A DNA stretch of 64,000 bases from Prostheceraeus crozeri (lineage: Eukaryota > Platyhelminthes > Polycladida > Euryleptidae): contig CAJQUW010009239.1 of the NCBI GenBank assembly GCA_907163375.1, positions 1-64,000 on the forward strand, written 5' to 3'. The stretch's first letter is position 1, and the number at the start of each line of letters is the position of its first letter. The translations under genes and the position numbers were made by a program. This document shows, piece after piece, positions 1-11,179 of the stretch. Below the pieces are notes generated by a model. It ran no database searches, was not told the DNA's origin, and saw only the letters and a program-made list of their open reading frames with translations.

Positions 1-1060
1 AGTAGAGTGGATGATTAGCAGGATAATTTGATGTATCAAAATATCTTTCTAAAGATTTTCCTACTTCATTAAAATTTAAATCTTTTTGAGTGGTAATACC
101 TAAGAAGAAACTATCTGTATCACCACCCAACAAACGAACCTCTTTTACGAGAGGACAGGGTTTTAGTATTTTATAGAAGAGTTGATACATTTCAAGCTTG
201 GAGTAATCTAGAACAGCTTGACCAATATAGATGGGCTTGCACAACTCAACTTCAGATTTTATCATTTTAACACCTATAAGGTCCTCATCGATAATGTCTC
301 TATCGATGAATAGAGGTGATGAGACCAATTTGTGATACTTTTGATCATCATTAACTAGTTTGTAGTTTACGCGCTTTCTAACATCCTCCATCGTCTTACC
401 AAATAGACTGTTGTTCTTATATTTATAAAAATCTTTTTCAAAGTTATTTTGGGCTAGTGCACGTTTCTGGCTGTTGCTATCAATATATGGCTTGAGGAAG
501 GCTTTCTGTCTAAATTTAATAATGCGGTGAACTCTTTTTAAAATCATGCCCATTTCTAAATAAAATTTTAAGATGCTAAAGTGGACTAGATAGTTTTCTT
601 TATCATACTGGGTGAGTAAAAGTTTGCGACAAGGTTTCTAGTCGGGTTTAGTCCATGATTCTAAAACTTTTAAGAACTTGTTATCATAAAGTCGGAAAAC
701 ATATCTTTACTACGCTTCACCTGCATTCGGGTTTGCTGAGAGGCCTCATCTCGGTGTCTTATGTTTAATAATAATTGGCTCGATTTAGTCTATACTCAAC
801 CAACTATCCCCAATCCCCATCAACAGGAATTGCTAGTCTGTTAGAAAGGGTTGGAGACCTGTTGATATCACTATCCTTAACCCAAGCTAACCCTTCAGAG
901 TAGCTTGGTAGCGGTCTGGATATGCTGAATTACCATACAATTATTTTGGTCATAATACTTCCGATGCGTATGGTCATTTGCTACTATTATTGATTTTACC
1001 TTTTTTAATTTACAATGTGAGACCACCGCGAATTCCTCGCTCAAATAAATTATCCCTCTC
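1..1060 (-). pseudogene. PolB C-terminal half, copy 1 (partial, runs off left edge)
   Basis: Family-B DNA polymerase of the protein-primed viral/transposon type; it would copy the element's DNA. Read on the minus strand, 637-1 is one open frame of about 212 codons. It contains palm motif B (KNNSLFGKTMEDVRKR, about 430-370) and the catalytic motif C (GGDTDSFF, about 127-104). It has no ATG, so it is the inside of a larger gene. Upstream the frame breaks: a TAG at 638-640, then frame changes. A worn remnant of motif A (an NNLYG-like stretch in shifted frames) sits around 930-960. The matching part of copy 2 lies at 57,830-58,620. The rest of the C-terminus lies outside the window. Membership of the Polinton/adintovirus-type PolB group rests on the motifs and on similarity to copy 2. 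Confidence 0.88.
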
Positions 1061-2208
1061 TGGATCTTGTAAGAGATGAATGGTCTCCCCGTCATGATTA
1101 CAAAGCAGACTTTAAACTGCCAAGATGGCAGACTGGACAAATGTGGACGGGAATCTAAACATCTCATCTTTCTAATGCACTCGTCGCAACCTCGAAATAC
1201 ATCAGCCGCAAAAAAAACATACATCTAACTTAAGGTAGGCATCATATATTCCCAATTGTATGGCAGTCATTTCTATCCATGCATCTTGTGCATGATCATA
1301 ATCTTGGTCTTACATTCTGCGCGGTCCACATCAATTTTAATTAATGACTGGGCGGAAGAGAAGTCTCGCCGAGTTACAGATTGCATTCAAACAAATGCTA
1401 AGGACACAAAACAACCACACACAAACAACACAAAAAAAAGATCTCCTTTCGTGTGATGACATCATCGGTTAAGGATTTGGCGTATTGATTCTTAAGATTT
1501 TGGTGATAGTGGAAGCGCTTTAGAGTTTATGCTGACGGAGATGGGCAGTGAAGCCGTCATGAAATGGTAGGAATCTACACCTTTTATATCAAATAGGACC
1601 GTATTCTATTTTTTAAATATTTACTCGACGGCCCTTTTGCTGTCATGGCCAAACACTTCTCGTCTCGTTTGTGCTATTACACAAAGCTTCCACTCTTCAT
1701 TTGACCTAAACCTCCTTTAATTATTCATCAGGCTGTCGTAGACCTTGAAATTGTATGGAAAATGACGGGGAATGTACGCCTCTTTCATCCTCAGTCGAAA
1801 CATTACATTATGAACAGAGTGCCGTTCCTAAATTTACCAGTGACTGTGATCATGTTCGCGCACTTGTCTTAATCTTATCATCTTCAATGTTTTCCCTTAC
1901 ATTAGGGGCCAAACGTAAGCAACTCTCAAATTTTGTCTTTGAACATTGCTGTCATATGCAAAGATCTGCGATAGAGTCCCGTCTATTTTGCTGAAATTTT
2001 ACGCCTGTTCGCGGAATTGTAGGCCTTGGTGTCACCCAATCCTCCCCTTGCCAGCGCGCATTAATCTTTTGCTACATCCTCAAAGTAGATCATGGCCCTA
2101 CTTCCCTAGCCGGATAAATGGCGGCTGTGGTCGCTGGATGTTATCATCGATCTCACCCATTCGGAAGACCGCATCGCAGCCCACGAAAGGAGGAACTTAG
2201 TAGTTCAG
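1061..2208 (-). other. Diverged middle of PolB copy 1
   Basis: By position this stretch should encode the exonuclease and early palm part of PolB copy 1, because recognisable PolB lies on both sides. I could not recognise a family reading frame in it. Several short ORFs are present but none looks like a gene. It is either too decayed to read by eye or contains an insertion. Confidence 0.4.
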
Positions 2209-2265
<57 letters not shown>

Positions 2266-2382
2266 CCCCCCCCCCCCCCCCCCCCCCCTCGCCCCCCCCC
2301 CCCCCCCCCCCCCCCCCCTCCTCCCTCCCCCCCCCCCCCCCCCCCCCGCCCCCCCCCCCCCCCCCCCCCCTCCCCCCCCCCC
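2209..2382. repeat. Poly-C / poly-G tract, about 174 bp
   Basis: The tract is almost pure C on the plus strand, interrupted only by isolated T and G bases. The apparent poly-proline and poly-glycine ORFs here are artefacts of this composition. It falls inside the PolB copy 1 remnant. It could form G-quadruplexes on the minus strand. Its length is probably unreliable in the assembly. Confidence 0.95.
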
Positions 2383-2429
2383 ATTCTCTCTATGTATGAA
2401 AACTCCTTATAAGCCTTTGGGCATGCGTT

Positions 2430-3849
2430 CACATTTGCAGTTTACCTCGACTTTTACACCACTTCAATAATGAGTTCAAATGGTATGTTTTTCACTCCTA
2501 AAGTTCCGAATGGCATCTGTCACAGTAATAAATCTCATGATGAGGTAGGGGGAATTTACTTAAGTGGTGGTTATAAGCGAGAAATTTTTGTGGGTAATGC
2601 CTGCGAGTAGTGCCATTCCTCACTTTATCATCCGCTGTCTTACTAATAAAAGGTTGACAACCATGGTCATTAACAAAACTCGAAACGCGATGTTTGGTAG
2701 CGCACACCCTTCAATCCCTTATCCCAAACATGGAGAACTATTTTAAAGTTGTTCAATTTTTCAAATTTTTCTATATCTATAATTTTCATATCGTCACTCT
2801 TACAGTCATCGAAGTTTAATTCATTCTCCACTGCCTATAGCTATATGTACGATTTTTTTCCGGGATTTATTTTTATACGGGGCATTGAGATGTCGCATTA
2901 TAGTGGAGAAAGGAGAGGACATCATATTTAAAACATTGCGAATCGCAAACGACATTGATGACTGCAGTTTTGTTTTATAAATTTTTTGGAAGTTTAAATG
3001 ATCCTCGACCACTATGATTTACTAATAGACTGATTTTAAAGAAGGCGGACTCAATGCCTCGTCAAAAAAAATGAGACCGCTATCGCGCTCGTTAAACTTA
3101 TAAATATATTAATTTTAATCCTTGGATGTGAAAATTTTATCCAAGACTCATAGTCTACAACCTCGGTTGCAGGAGAGTGAGGGTATGTGAAACTCCAACC
3201 TCTCTATTATTTGTCCAGTATGGTGGTCGATTTTTACAAATTTTATTTTAAGATAGATGAGCGCCTTCATCCTAAAATTGTCTAAATTGTTGAAGAGCGC
3301 TTCTCTCAATGATGAATTGTGATGAAACCATTCCTCAAAGTTAGCAAGGGTTTCTGAGGAGTCCATCTGGTAGAGTTTCCTCACTAAATTATTTATGGAC
3401 ACCTCAGTAAGTCGGATAGAGGAGGTACCGTTGGTGTAGGTATCGTTACGTGTGTGTATGTTGAAGTCTGATGCGAAGATAGTTCAAAACGTGTCTCGAA
3501 GACTGAATGCATAAATCGCAAGAAAAGGAGACATCGTTAACAGAATCATCCTACCTTTCGGAGATTGGATGCCGCAGTCTTTTAGGTGACGACAAACACC
3601 TCGCTTGATGTGTCGGGTGAAGATCCCATTTCCTCGTGAAGATGTGCCCACTCGAGTCAGCACATTCCCACTCGATTGCCATATCGCAGACAGTTCTGAG
3701 CTGGAACTCGCATCACCTGAAAGAGAACATCATTTCTATTCATCCTCTGTTCAAGCCTCAGTGTAAGTGTTACAACCTACCTTGACTCTAATAACTCTAA
3801 ACTTTCCTCCGAGAAGAGAAGGGCGTTGGTGAATGACAGTTGATGCTCT
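2430..3849 (-). pseudogene. PolB N-terminal half, copy 1 (zinc fingers plus conserved N-domain)
   Basis: This is a degraded copy of the PolB N-terminus seen intact in outline at 59,150-60,720. Reading leftwards on the minus strand: a C2H2-like finger (FSCDLCIQSF, about 3,550), the conserved N-domain (open at 3,402-3,148, KFVKIDHHTGQ), a DSGL-type patch near 3,090, a CDSQCFKYDV patch near 2,930, a KGLKGVRYQ patch near 2,720, and a YCDRCHS zinc knuckle near 2,510. Stops and frameshifts separate these patches. A 64-nt intron with GT/AG ends fits at 3,780-3,717, and a further acceptor follows a pyrimidine tract near 3,850. The shared order with copy 2 shows common descent. Not functional as it stands. 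Confidence 0.82.
3717..3780 (-). other. Short spliceosomal intron in PolB copy 1
   Basis: On the minus strand the stretch opens with AAG|GTAGGTTG and closes with TTCTCTTTCAG|G, giving a 64-nt intron. The length matches introns inferred at 5,666-5,729 and 63,841-63,903 in the same element family. It is inferred from splice consensus and context only; there is no transcript evidence. Confidence 0.55.
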
Positions 3850-5300
3850 GAAAATTGAGGAAGATGCTATTAGTTAACACGTTTGAGGGAGATGAGAGAG
3901 GAAATCTTTAAACTTAGACCCAATTTTAATCGAAATATATGCAATCAGCTTAGAATAATAGTCAAAGAGAGAGATCGTGCAGTTCGTCACTTGTATGATT
4001 CACAACATTAAATGAAATGACGATGAATGTCACTTTGCTTATATACTTTTCATATGTCATCATTCCATTGGATGTTCATTCTGAATGGCTGCTTGTTGAT
4101 ACTTAAGATATTAGACATAACATTTCAAAGTCATTATTCCAAAGTCAGCATTTCAATAAGACAACATGACACGTCCTCCCAACAAAACCAAACTACCGCA
4201 TTGGAGTTCTCCTCTCCATGCACATCAGCAAAGGTGCTCGTTACACCACAAATGCACCAGAGAAAGGCGGAAGGTGGGGGTGGGGAAAAAAAAAAAACAC
4301 AAACAAAAACAAAAGCCTAAAAAAAAAAAGAAACTAATACAAACACCAGACCAACAACAAAAAGAACCAAAAAAAGAAAAAAAAAACGAAAAAACACCAA
4401 AAAAAGAAAAAAGAAGAAAAAGACAAATAAAAAAATACAAAACAGACGCCAAAAAAAAAACAGAAAGCATAAAAAAAGACATACAATCTGGTACAATATA
4501 CGAAAGTTATCAATTATCGGAGGAGTTGCCCGACACTTAGCAGGCATACGGTGGAATTATTTACAATATGATGCCGAAGGGGTGATGGGAGATGACCAGC
4601 CAAGTCGCACTTGCATCAAATAATGGGAGTGGTACACACCCTAACTCCCAACCGCGAAACCGTGGCGGAGTGGGGGGGTGGGCGTACATTGAGAAAGTGA
4701 GGGACGCTTGCAGCAAGAACGTTTAAAGCAGGTCTCAACTGTTTTTGTGATCTATGTGAAGTCAGACACTGGGACGATATTGGATGATGAAGACCTTTTT
4801 GAAATACATGCCATTAATAAATGTTTATTTTCGTATGATATCTTTGCTTTCATACTGACTTACCTTGAATGGGGTGTTTAGTGAATAATTTATACAATGT
4901 ATACTTTTTCAATTTGGAAAATAGTAGCACGCTTAGTCTAACTTGCAAATCTTATAACATTGACATTATGGGACGATGTGATGATTTAGATTGAAATAGT
5001 GATAAATTAAAATTAAGATAGCTTACACTTCTGATACTGGGATAGCAATCGACTGCGATCCATGTGTAAAGAGCTTGTTAGACTACGGACGGCGGGGGAA
5101 CGAGAAAGGTTTGTGTTATGTTGCGTGTGGCCGCGTGAGTGTCCTCCAAGATTAATTGTTCATTCCATTCAATCAATTCGTACTCATTGATAGAGACAGG
5201 TAGAACTCATTGGTTTCTCATAACGTTATGCAATGGATCAGTTTTATAAAGGTAACCTTCGACAGTTGGCTAAATGTCGCCCTGGCGCGAATGCATACTA
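3850..5300. other. Non-coding part of copy 1, with A-rich block
   Basis: No gene is recognisable. The block at about 4,283-4,480 is very rich in A on the plus strand, which produces spurious lysine-rich and phenylalanine-rich ORFs. By position relative to copy 2, this stretch corresponds to the 5' exons and promoter of PolB and the repeat field near 62-63.5 kb, but I could not align it by eye. Confidence 0.5.
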
Positions 5301-5319
5301 CGTTGAGACAGAGGCTACA

Positions 5320-5510
5320 TACACTTGCAAAACATGACGCAGAGAGGTTTAACAAGATTGCCCCATTGCCGAATGCCCTTGCGCACCCCCCACCCCCCCC
5401 CCACCCCCAACCCCCCGGGTATACATAGCACGGGTTTCACCGCCGTCCTATACAGGAACGCCCATCGAAAGGAAGTATTACACCGCGAAACTTCATTTGC
5501 CAACGTTTCA
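5320..5510. repeat. Conserved tail block shared by both element copies
   Basis: This block matches 63,541-63,680 closely. Both contain GCAGAGAGGTTTAACAAGATT, then a GGTATACATAG patch, a GGGTTTCACCG patch, and CGAAAGGAAGTATTACACCG. A C-rich run (5,384-5,417) interrupts it here and is absent from the other copy. On the minus strand it could encode the end of a protein rich in basic residues, but frames differ between the copies, so coding is uncertain. It anchors the alignment of the two copies. Confidence 0.85.
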
Positions 5511-5665
5511 AGTTGAGCTCGATAGTCAGATTCACTCTTAATGATAGTATTCGCCAGTTCTTAACAGACTGCCCAGTGGCAGAAACGCGGACGGAGGTTC
5601 TATCATGTACTTGCACCCGATGGTGGGCCCCTCTTAAGAGAGCCGATGGTTCGTTCTCGTTGTAT

Positions 5666-5729
5666 CTGGAAAATAGAAGGAAAAATAGATGAAAATATAT
5701 TCAAGTGATATGGAGATTTGAGTATTAAC
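5666..5729 (-). other. Short spliceosomal intron conserved with copy 2
   Basis: The minus-strand intron has a GTTAATAC donor at 5,729 and a pyrimidine-rich acceptor ending CCAG before ATACAACGAG. The equivalent intron in copy 2 (63,841-63,903) has a stronger GTAAGTTAAT donor. Same position, near-equal length and similar interior support a real intron. Confidence 0.6.
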
Positions 5730-6494
5730 ATCTTGTACCGAGAAGGAGAAATTGTAGCCGGTTCGTGACCCCTTTGATGGTGGTGGCTCAGGCAAGTACT
5801 TGGGTACCGCGGCAGTTTTCGCTTCCGGTGGCGCAATTCTTTGATGTTGCCATCATGCTCTGATGGAGTCACATGGATACAGCGCATCTCCGCCATTGCT
5901 CCCTCGTAGCATTTCGAACGTGCTGTCGACATCCTCACTCTTGCCAGCAGAATGTTCATCATCAATCCTGCTGTTGATAATTGGTAGGTGGAGTGTTGTT
6001 CTGCTCTCCTTGGTGCTGCTCGTTACCTCAGCCATTTTCATTTTTAGTTGCTCAGAATCTTGTGGCTTAAGCACCCCTTCTTGAGATTTTAAATTTTTTA
6101 TATTTGCTGCCTGCTCTTCAACTCGCTTTTCACTTTGCAGTGCCCTATCCCGAAAATGCCTCCAAATTTATGACCTGCGTTTTGAGGTTCGTGATTTCCT
6201 GGACTTGAGCTTTCAGGTTAACCAATTTTGTGTCACTCTCAAAGTCTCGGATCATTCGTTTCTAAAGCGACTCAGCTCATTTTCAATTTAATTGAGCGCA
6301 AACTCACTTTTGGTCGGCTAACATTTGGCAGCCCCTGATCGTCCTTATTCCAGGCTTAAAGTTTTGGGCTTTAAATCTCCCCTTCAATTTTTTCGGGGAA
6401 GATTGGCTGATTGGTTCGCTGATTCCCTTTAACGGGCACTACAACCTCCTCAGAGTCGGACTCGTTATCATGAGGTGTTCTGAATCACTGCTTA

Positions 6495-6650
6495 GATCAT
6501 TTCCTGTTGTTGGAACAGCAGGATCCGGGGCTATTATTGCATTCTTGCATATTCTTCATTTCCTGTAGTCGGAACAGGAGGATCGGCTAATTTATTGCGA
6601 GTTCTGCAATTCTTCATTTCCTGTAGTCGGAACAGGAGGATTTATGATAT
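6495..6650. repeat. Three copies of a 17-bp imperfect hairpin motif
   Basis: CCTGTAGTCGGAACAGG occurs twice and a variant (CCTGTTGTTGGAACAGC) once, at about 6,503, 6,563 and 6,620, each within CATTTCCTG...GGATC. CCTGT and ACAGG can pair. On the minus strand each copy encodes PPVPTTGNE or a close variant, so the repeats probably arose as peptide repeats. Confidence 0.7.
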
Positions 6651-6699
6651 CTTGCAATTGCATTCTGCAGTTCTTGATCCAAATCGACCAATTCAGAAC

Positions 6700-7780
6700 A
6701 CACAAAAAATAGGGGGCTATGATTTTGCCTATGTCGAAGTGTGTATAATTTGCGAACTTCACAAAATTCTGGACAGTTCTGATGCCTCTCTATAAAATTT
6801 TTTCGTGCTGCTTGCCTCTTACAAAACTGTTTGGCATATGTGTACAGCCGGAAACAACATCCTTTCTCAACATGAATGTGAGGCGTATTCTTATATTTAA
6901 TTCAAGTGGCGTTTAAAACTAAACCACCTCTCTTCACTTCATCACAAGAGCATTTTTTAAACAGAAATTTTGAGTTGCCTCCCATATTCTGTAGAAGGAA
7001 GATAAAATAGGCAATTACTGGACAAGTAGCGATTGACAATCATTTTTAAAATACAACTACTTATGTCATTCAATACTTGAGGATAGACAAGCTAGGGCTG
7101 ATGAAGTTTTTTGCCCTCCGTTACAAGGCATAGTACTCAGAGGGGATCTTATCCCGACGCCCAAGGCCTCGGCCTCAAATCCAACCTCCCGCGGACAGAG
7201 CAGAGCGTGCGTCATATCACTTGAAGTGTTGGTATTTCGGACCCGATTTTTGACATTGAGAAAACCGGTGGAGTTATTTACATCAGGAAGCATAGTCTCG
7301 AGCCGAAGCTCGCCTCTGACAACTTTTATAGTAATGTCTTAGTTGTAATTCAGATAGGTTGAAAACCCCGAAAATTGCCCTAAAAATAGCGAATTTTAAA
7401 TTTTTCAACTTTTTTAGCATCTACTTTATGAAATTTTATTAAAGTAGTCTATCAACTTTAGGGTAGGTCAAATAGCGACGAACATTTTTTGAATCAAGTC
7501 AAACGGACTTGTAGGAAGCAAAAGTTACAAGCCTTTAAAGTTTTGGGAGTCTTTTTAATGGGCCTGGATGACGAAGGCCATTCCTGGCTAACCTCTAAGT
7601 TGACGCCTTAGCTGATACTCAGCAATGATAATTTTCTAAGTCGGTTTCTTTCTGAAACTACGGGGATTTGGAATGTCCGAAGCTATCATCGGAGCTCAGA
7701 GAGTACGACTTACCGTTGACTATCTTCTCGTATTAATGACAAGTCTCTCTCGGTTCCCAGCTTATATAGTGTGTGGCGAT
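6700..7780. other. No gene recognised
   Basis: AT-rich flank beyond element copy 1. At about 7,130-7,300 the minus strand has a tRNA-SINE-like patch (a degenerate B-box near GGTTGGATTTG), too weak to call. Nothing else was seen. Confidence 0.4.
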
Positions 7781-8800
7781 CAGCTGATGACGCAACACCC
7801 ATCATCCCAACACTAAAAAACCCGTCTATCTCCGGTTCTAGTGCTCCGATTGAGCTGGAAATACACCATGTCCATGTAGAATTTCACGCTGAATCCGAAT
7901 CTGGCCTCCGTTTTCTCATCCGATGCTTCGTTTGGGCGCTACACACCAAAACATCCCAAATTCTAACTCTGTCGTTTTTTCGAAAAATGTTGAAAATTTT
8001 TTCTCTCCGATTGACTTGAAACTCACCATACATATAAAGAATTTCACGCTGATTCCAAATCTGAAATCCGTTTTCCAATCCGATGCTTCGTTTTGAAGCT
8101 AGAGCCCAAAACGTCCCAAATTCTAACTCTGTCGTTTTTCACCAATGTCCCAAAATCTTAAATGGCGTCTCACATCTAAACGAAGACAGATAGGAACAAG
8201 CCGATTCTTTCACTGAATTTGTCTCACTCTTAGCTTTCAAACGAGCTATCGCACGACAAAATCCGTCCACTAGAAGCCAAAATCGAAGCAAGCTGTCCAG
8301 AGGGGGGGGGACGTCAGCCGAAAATTTTTTCTCTCCGATTTCGCTGGAAACATCCTTCCTAACCCAAAATTTCACGTAGATTCCGAATCTGGCCTCCGTT
8401 TTCTCATCCGATGCTTCGTTTGGGCGCTACACACCAAAACATCCCAAATTCTAACTCTGTTAAAATTTGAAGAAAAATTTTTTCTCTCCGATCGACTTGA
8501 AACTCACCCTACCGATGCAGAATTTCACGCTGAACACGAATCCGACCTCCGTTTTCTCATCCAACCACTCCTTCCACTCGAAACAACCCATTTTACAACC
8601 CAACATTCAGCACCAAAAACATCACACACTATAGCCTCAACACTAATCCTGGCGGTCGCCCAAGTCCACCACGACACTCTATCGTTCCAGAGGGGGGGGG
8701 GACTCAGACACGAAGCACCACGGCGGCCGACCACGACACTCTGCCGTTCCAGAGGGGGGGGGGACGTCAGCGATGGCGGCCATCTTGCGCTATCTGGTGT
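7780..8800. repeat. Degenerate tandem repeat with G-run motifs
   Basis: Several imperfect units of about 130-160 bp contain GAATCTGGCCTCCGTTTTCT, CGATGCTTCGTTTGGGCGC and CCCAAATTCTAACTCTGT. Units start near 7,845, 8,005, 8,335 and 8,490. Three CCAGAGGGGGGGG motifs sit at about 8,297, 8,690 and 8,750. An inverted copy of the same family lies at 50,474-51,075, next to element copy 2. ORFs within it are by-products. Confidence 0.75.
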
Positions 8801-8942
8801 TCGCCGTTTTCTTACTACTAACATTTATTCGAAAAACACCGTTAAACAAATCACTGTCTATAGTAAAGTTACGAACTACATGTAGATTTCATCACTCCAA
8901 GCAATCGTGGAATGTTTTGCTCCGAAGATGTGATTTTTTATA

Positions 8943-10370
8943 GGCTGAGTCGTAAAAAACCGCGTTTTTTTCATCGAAAACGACTATAATAAATGACTAT
9001 ATAAGTTGTTGTCAATAAGAAGACGTGAAATTGCATTCAAATTGAGCAGATATCTACATAGTCGTATTGAGAAATTGACGTCAATAAGAAGACGTAAAAT
9101 GGCATTCAAATTGAGCAGATATCTACATAGTCGTATCGATTATTATAGTAAATTCATCTATGATAAATTATTTAAATTCTACATTGCAAGATTTCTAGCC
9201 ACTTTGACAATATCATCTCAATTGGCAATAATATTGGCATTCAGCATGGAATGTACGAAAGAAAAAATGTATTTCTTAATTAAATCTCTCAGAAGGTGCA
9301 ACTATACAGCGACAAAAATCCATACGATCCTAATGCAGTCCTGGCCAGATCAATCATTAAGTGTCAGAAGGATAAAAGAATTATGCAAAGAATTCAAAGA
9401 AGGAAACAGATGCACTTTCAGCCGAATCGATGGTAGTGGCAGAAATTACTGCGACGAAAGATATAAAAAAGTAGAAGAAATCAACCACTTGATTGATGAT
9501 AACAACAGCTTGTCAACAAGAGCAATCGCACGAACTGTTGACATCACTAAATCAATAGCACAGAGAATCCTAAGCAAAAATCTGGAGAAGATGTGGATTC
9601 ATGCTCGTTGAGTTCCTCATCAATTGACTCCATATAACAAGGCCGTTAGGTATGAAAAGTGCCAAGATATGCTCGAACAACTGAAGTCGTGTTTAACAAG
9701 AAAGAATTTGATTACAATATACGAGAAATGGATTTACCTGCGAAATATGAACCCACGCAATACTATCGGAAGCTGGGTTACTACAGGTGGCGATTCTCCT
9801 TTTGTCAAAACTGCCAAAAGAACACCCATGGAAGCAGAAGTCATGTTTATCTTGGCTCTATCACAGACAGGCCACCATTACTTTGAGATCTTTCGTCAAT
9901 GCGAGACTATCAACTCCGAAAGATACGTGCAATTCCTAAGAAATCTGGAAAATCATCTGAAGACATTGCCTCAACCCATATTGTTTCAAAACGTTCGACT
10001 GATTCAAGACAACGCACGACCACACGTATCTGCAATCACCACAAATTTCCTGATTGAAAAAAATGTACAGTTATTAAAGCAACCACCCTACAGTCCTGAC
10101 TGTAATTTATGCGATTGCTACGCTTTCTCAAGACTGGAATCCGTAAGAAAAAGTGATTTCGTTGTTGTGCATGAAATCCATGACTTTTTGAATGAAGAAC
10201 TTCCAAAATCTACAGCACTTCAAATGGAAAAGGCATTGAAAGAACTGGAAGAGCACTTGGAAAGAGTTATTGCAGCCAGAGGTGACTATGTTTAGGCAAT
10301 TCGTGAATTTTGAAATGACTTTGTAATTGATAATAAAGATTGAAGGATTGCGGTTTTTTACGACTCAGCC
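8943..10370 (+). mobile_element. Tc1/mariner element 1 (1,428 bp)
   Basis: A 21-bp perfect terminal inverted repeat (GGCTGAGTCGTAAAAAACCG plus C) bounds the element, and a TA dinucleotide flanks each end (8,941-8,942 and 10,371-10,372), as expected for Tc1/mariner insertion. It encloses one transposase gene. The leader carries a tandem duplication of roughly 70 bp (about 9,010-9,140). Confidence 0.93.
9246..10295 (+). pseudogene. Mariner (DD34D) transposase, broken
   Basis: Cut-and-paste transposase of the mariner family. The ATG at 9,246 starts a helix-turn-helix N-terminus (SLSVRRIKELCKEF) and a second HTH (LSTRAIARTVDITKSIAQRI). The catalytic domain has QDNARPH for the second Asp and SPDCNLCDCY for the third, 34 residues apart, so it is DD34D type. 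Two defects are visible. There is an in-frame TGA at 9,609-9,611, just before VPHQLT. The position of the first catalytic Asp is Tyr (ITIYEKWIY). Otherwise the frame stays open to 10,295. The element is probably immobile unless helped in trans. The upstream ORF extension (from 9,006) reads through the duplicated leader and is unlikely to be translated. Confidence 0.88.
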
Positions 10371-10372
10371 TA

Positions 10373-11110
10373 ATATATTTATACCACTGGATTGATGCTT
10401 GGAGATTTTTCCTGATTATTCCATAGCTATTCGTTTTTATTACCCCATGAATGCCCAATCAATTTTCTTAACTTAAGAATTTTTAGCGCAAATTGTGGAC
10501 CTTGCAAGCATCGTACGAGAATGGAAGTGGTAGGCCTACCAGTAGAATAGCGTTGATATGGAAGTTTGGCAACGTTGACTCAAGAACCTCGAAATGTACT
10601 AAAAAGGACTGTCACTAACGTCCATGTCGTTGACGTGCTTCTACTGTGAACGTTCTACGTGCTTCTACTCTTATATTTTGGAGTTACATGCGAAACTGTT
10701 GGACCTTACAATTGACTGCGGTACACACGACATAAGTGGCACATGTTGCAAATGATGAGAACAAAGATTAGAATAATCACACTATTAACAACACTGTTGA
10801 ATATTGGATTTTATTGTGTCTAGTAAATTTCGGCATGAGTCGAGAAATGTTCGACCTGATTCCGTCCTATTTCTGACACATTGCGCTTTGATGCGGGAGA
10901 CTACATGTACATGTTAATAGTGTCCTAAGCCTAACAATCAGCAGGGAATTTGTATTGCCGTGAGTTATATGCTTGAGTTTCGCAACATATCACTGCAAAT
11001 ATGTTACGTATATACACGCATGTTTAATTAAGCAAGTCTGATACCAATGATGTAGTGAAATAATTATTTCTCAATATTCATCAGTCACAAGACTGTATTG
11101 AATACTGGTT
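10373..11110. other. No gene recognised
   Basis: AT-rich DNA with no convincing ORF or repeat structure. Confidence 0.5.
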
Positions 11111-11179
11111 GTTACGTCATGCTATTTTGTCCGTGCTGTTCATGACACATAAGTTCCCGCATTCAATTGGGACAATGTT

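Larger units (their letters stand above)
5603..6700 (-). pseudogene. Spliced minus-strand element gene, copy 1: repeat peptide, coiled coil and basic segment
   Basis: Function unknown. Reading from about 6,700 leftwards, the sequence encodes three copies of a PPVPTTGNE-like peptide (6,645-6,495), a charged acidic patch, a coiled-coil-like stretch in broken frames (about 6,300-6,050), a polar segment open at 6,074-5,853, and a basic, proline-rich segment (KELRHRKRKLP, about 5,845-5,810). A 64-nt intron (5,666-5,729) precedes a last exon starting IQRERTIGSL and ending at 5,603. Copy 2 has the same intron and exon at 63,721-64,000. Frameshifts and stops show it is decayed. A structural or DNA-condensing role is possible but is only a guess from composition. 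Confidence 0.5.

Noticed and set aside
2118-2432. Poly-proline and poly-glycine ORFs
   Set aside because: They are translations of the poly-C tract on the two strands, with no codon variation or start context.
4027-4547. Lysine-rich and phenylalanine-rich ORFs
   Set aside because: Produced by an A-rich low-complexity block; overlapping on both strands.
7130-7300. Second tRNA-derived SINE
   Set aside because: Only a degenerate B-box-like patch; no A box at proper spacing.
8525-8824. 99-codon minus-strand ORF in the G-run repeats
   Set aside because: Low-complexity reading of a tandem repeat; no family features.
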